Shown piece after piece: positions 5,834-7,018 of a stretch of DNA of 7,018 bases; within the stretch, counting starts at the first letter, position 1, and the number at the start of each line of letters is the position of its first letter. The translations under genes were made by a program, and so were the position numbers. A model generated the notes under the pieces. That model made no database searches, was not told the DNA's origin, and saw only the letters and a program-made list of their open reading frames with translations. This stretch comes from Coriobacteriales bacterium (GTDB taxonomy: Bacteria > Actinomycetota > Coriobacteriia > Coriobacteriales > UBA8131), in contig JAISMZ010000103.1 of the NCBI GenBank assembly GCA_031276475.1, positions 1-7,018 of the forward strand, written 5' to 3'.

Positions 5834-5842
5834 TGATATAAT
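5834..5842 (+). promoter_or_regulatory. Extended -10 promoter of ispD
   Basis: TGATATAAT is a full match to the extended -10 consensus (TG-n-TATAAT) and stands out in GC-rich DNA. No good -35 box is at the usual distance, which is common for extended -10 promoters. Transcription would start near 5849, about 30 nt before the chosen ispD start, which rules out translation from the open frame further upstream. Confidence 0.65.
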
Positions 5843-5879
5843 CCCTGTTCAACGTGACCTTGCGATGGGAGCTTCAGTT

Positions 5880-6743
5880 ATGCCCGATCCAGCGACAGAC
5901 AGGCCGATCAGTGCCTCCAGCGACCCGGTTACCGGGCCGTCGGTTCTGGCCGCGCCCGAGCTGATGCTCAAGCGGGAGAGCTTTGAGAAACTTGCCGCAT
6001 CACTAACCACGCTGCCGGGCAGTGTTGCCAAAAACGCCCACACGGCCGCGGTGATCCTCGCCGGGGGCAGCGGTGAGCGTTTTGGCGTTCCCGGCGGCAA
6101 GCAGATGCTCACCATCAAGGGAAAGCCGGTGCTCACCTGGAGCGCCGAGGCCTTTGACGCGGTCTCCGATGTTGGGCTGATAGTCGTTGTCTGCCCCGAG
6201 GAGCGGATGGAGGAGTACTGCCGCAAGGCCATCGACGCCTTTCCCTTTGTCACCGAGGTGGTCATGGCTCCGGCTGGCGACCTGCGCCAGGAGTCATCGT
6301 TTAACGGCCTGGCTCGGGTGCCGGAAAACTTTGAGTTCGTCGCCATCCATGACGGCGCGCGACCGCTGGTAACGCCCGAGCTGATCGGACACACACTGGC
6401 ATCGCTGCGCGCCTCGCTGGACGCCGATGGGGCGGTGGTCGGCTACCCGGCTATCGACACGCTAAAAATTGTTAGTGGTTCAAGCATTTTAGGTACACCC
6501 GACCGTTCGTCGTTTTGGACGGTGCAGACCCCCCAGGTATTCTCGCGCGAGACCCTGCTGGAGGCCCATCGCGTCGCCCTCACCGAGGGCTTTGTGGGCA
6601 CCGATGACTCGTCGCTGGTGGAACGCGTCGGCGGTAAGGTGTTGCTGGTACCCGGCCCGCGCGATAACATCAAGATCACCGTGCCCGAGGATCGCATTCT
6701 CGTGGAGGCCGGGCTGGATCTGCGTCTGGGGCAGCGCAAATGA
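5880..6743 (+). CDS. ispD: 2-C-methyl-D-erythritol 4-phosphate cytidylyltransferase
   Basis: Third step of the MEP isoprenoid pathway: CTP plus 2-C-methyl-D-erythritol 4-phosphate gives CDP-ME and pyrophosphate, in the cytoplasm. IspD motifs appear in order: AVILAGGSGERFG-x4-KQ (57-75), GDLRQESS (133-140), IHDGARP (156-162), DTLK (193-196), TVQTPQVF (214-221), TDDSSLVE (241-248) and NIKITVPED (263-271). These mark it as IspD and not MocA or another nucleotidyltransferase. The frame is open further upstream (an ATG at 5865 and earlier starts), but GGGAG lies 8 nt before ATG 5880, and the extended -10 box is at 5834-5842, so this start is preferred. It gives 287 residues against about 230 in the family. 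The excess is an N-terminal extension of about 55 residues, first Ser/Pro-rich and then perhaps helical. It diverges from xdhC, and a shared role with the aldehyde locus is not shown. Confidence 0.95.
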   Translation: MPDPATDRPISASSDPVTGPSVLAAPELMLKRESFEKLAASLTTLPGSVAKNAHTAAVILAGGSGERFGVPGGKQMLTIKGKPVLTWSAEAFDAVSDVGLIVVVCPEERMEEYCRKAIDAFPFVTEVVMAPAGDLRQESSFNGLARVPENFEFVAIHDGARPLVTPELIGHTLASLRASLDADGAVVGYPAIDTLKIVSGSSILGTPDRSSFWTVQTPQVFSRETLLEAHRVALTEGFVGTDDSSLVERVGGKVLLVPGPRDNIKITVPEDRILVEAGLDLRLGQRK

Positions 6744-6766
6744 ATGCTTTGGAGAAGGACTGCAAA

Positions 6767-7017
6767 GGCACCACCGGCGTGGAACGGGGCGTTTCTGGGG
6801 ACAAAAGCGGACACAGGGACGGTTCATCCGTCCTGGGCGGACACGACACAGAGGGACGGTTCTTTTGTGTTCCTGGGAAAACCATTGCCTGTGATGAAAC
6901 CTTGTTCCCAGGAATACAAAAGAACCGTCCCTCTGTGTCGTGTCCGCCCAGGACGGATGAACCGTCCCTGTGTCCGCTGATGTCCCCAGAAACGACCCGT
7001 TCCACGCCGGTGGTGCC
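6767..7017. repeat. Very large near-perfect inverted repeat (REP/BIME-like palindromic element)
   Basis: Arms 6767-6879 and 6905-7017 are reverse complements over 113 bp with four mismatches (at 6789, 6804, 6805 and 6869), around a 25-base centre. Each arm carries two direct copies of GGGACGGTTC (6816-6825 and 6853-6862, mirrored at 6959-6968 and 6922-6931). The first copy belongs to a small nested hairpin, GGACGG-TTCAT-CCGTCC (6817-6833). The element starts 23 bp after the ispD stop and reaches the last bases of the window, so it may be longer. Similar GGGACGGTTCTTTTGT-type motifs occur, as I recall, as scattered repeats in some Gram-positive and Coriobacteriia genomes, perhaps moved by Y1 (REP-associated) transposases. 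No transposase is in this window. In RNA it would fold into one long hairpin that could end or protect the ispD transcript. Confidence 0.85.
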
Positions 7018-7018
7018 G

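Noticed and set aside
5721..5879. Upstream extension of the ispD frame to 5721
   Set aside because: It crosses the extended -10 promoter at 5834-5842, so it would lie before the transcript start. The SD fits ATG 5880.
5880..6743. Reading ispD as a MocA-type molybdenum-cofactor cytidylyltransferase because it lies next to a molybdenum enzyme locus
   Set aside because: HDGARP, TDDSSLVE and NIKITVPED are IspD hallmarks, and the gene is on the other strand with its own promoter.
6744..6980. 78-codon plus-strand frame over the inverted repeat
   Set aside because: Nearly all of it is translated repeat DNA, and the same repeat gives open frames on both strands. There is no sign of a real protein.

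Overview
The window is high-GC bacterial DNA with tightly packed genes, SD-type ribosome binding sites and sigma70-like promoters. A compact aldehyde-oxidation locus lies on the minus strand, and a housekeeping isoprenoid gene (ispD) diverges from it on the plus strand. The gene content (Desulfovibrio-type aldehyde oxidoreductase, several Fe-S proteins, the MEP-pathway enzyme IspD) suggests an anaerobe. The GGGACGGTTC-type palindromic repeat at the right end and the base composition recall Coriobacteriia (Eggerthellaceae-like actinobacteria). That placement is inference from memory; a deltaproteobacterium or a high-GC clostridial relative is not excluded.

Minus-strand locus, in transcription order from right to left: an XdhC-family maturation factor (5700-4492); a 68-residue two-CxxC redox or zinc-knuckle protein (4339-4133); a four-cluster [4Fe-4S] ferredoxin-like electron-transfer protein (3957-3508); a 916-residue molybdenum aldehyde oxidoreductase of the D. 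gigas Mop type (3459-709), with two [2Fe-2S] centres and the Mo domain but no FAD domain; and the first 180 residues of a GltD-like Fe-S/FAD pyridine-nucleotide oxidoreductase that runs off the left edge (542-1). A coherent reading is that XdhC inserts or matures the Mo cofactor, Mop oxidises an aldehyde to a carboxylate, and electrons pass through the [4Fe-4S] protein to the GltD-like flavoprotein, and so to or from NAD(P). The electron path is inferred from gene order and domain content.

The 180-bp divergent region (5701-5879) carries a TATAAT box in each direction and a 14-bp dyad near the -35 region of the xdhC promoter. The ispD gene (5880-6743) has an extra ~55-residue N-terminus. Directly after it comes a very large, nearly perfect inverted repeat (6767-7017, ~113-bp arms, 21-25-nt centre) that reaches the window edge.

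Non-coding stretches are 543-708 (strong hairpin, 10-bp tandem repeat), 3460-3507 (SD and a short GC dyad), 4003-4132 (possible leader peptide), 4340-4491 (possible promoter), 5701-5879 (divergent promoters) and 6744-7018 (inverted repeat). None exceeds 300 bases. I saw no tRNA, rRNA, CRISPR array or transposase gene. The points most worth a second look are the giant inverted repeat, the hairpin between the Shine-Dalgarno and start codon of the [4Fe-4S] gene, the low-complexity inserts in two redox/maturation proteins, and the unusual cysteine spacing in Mop.
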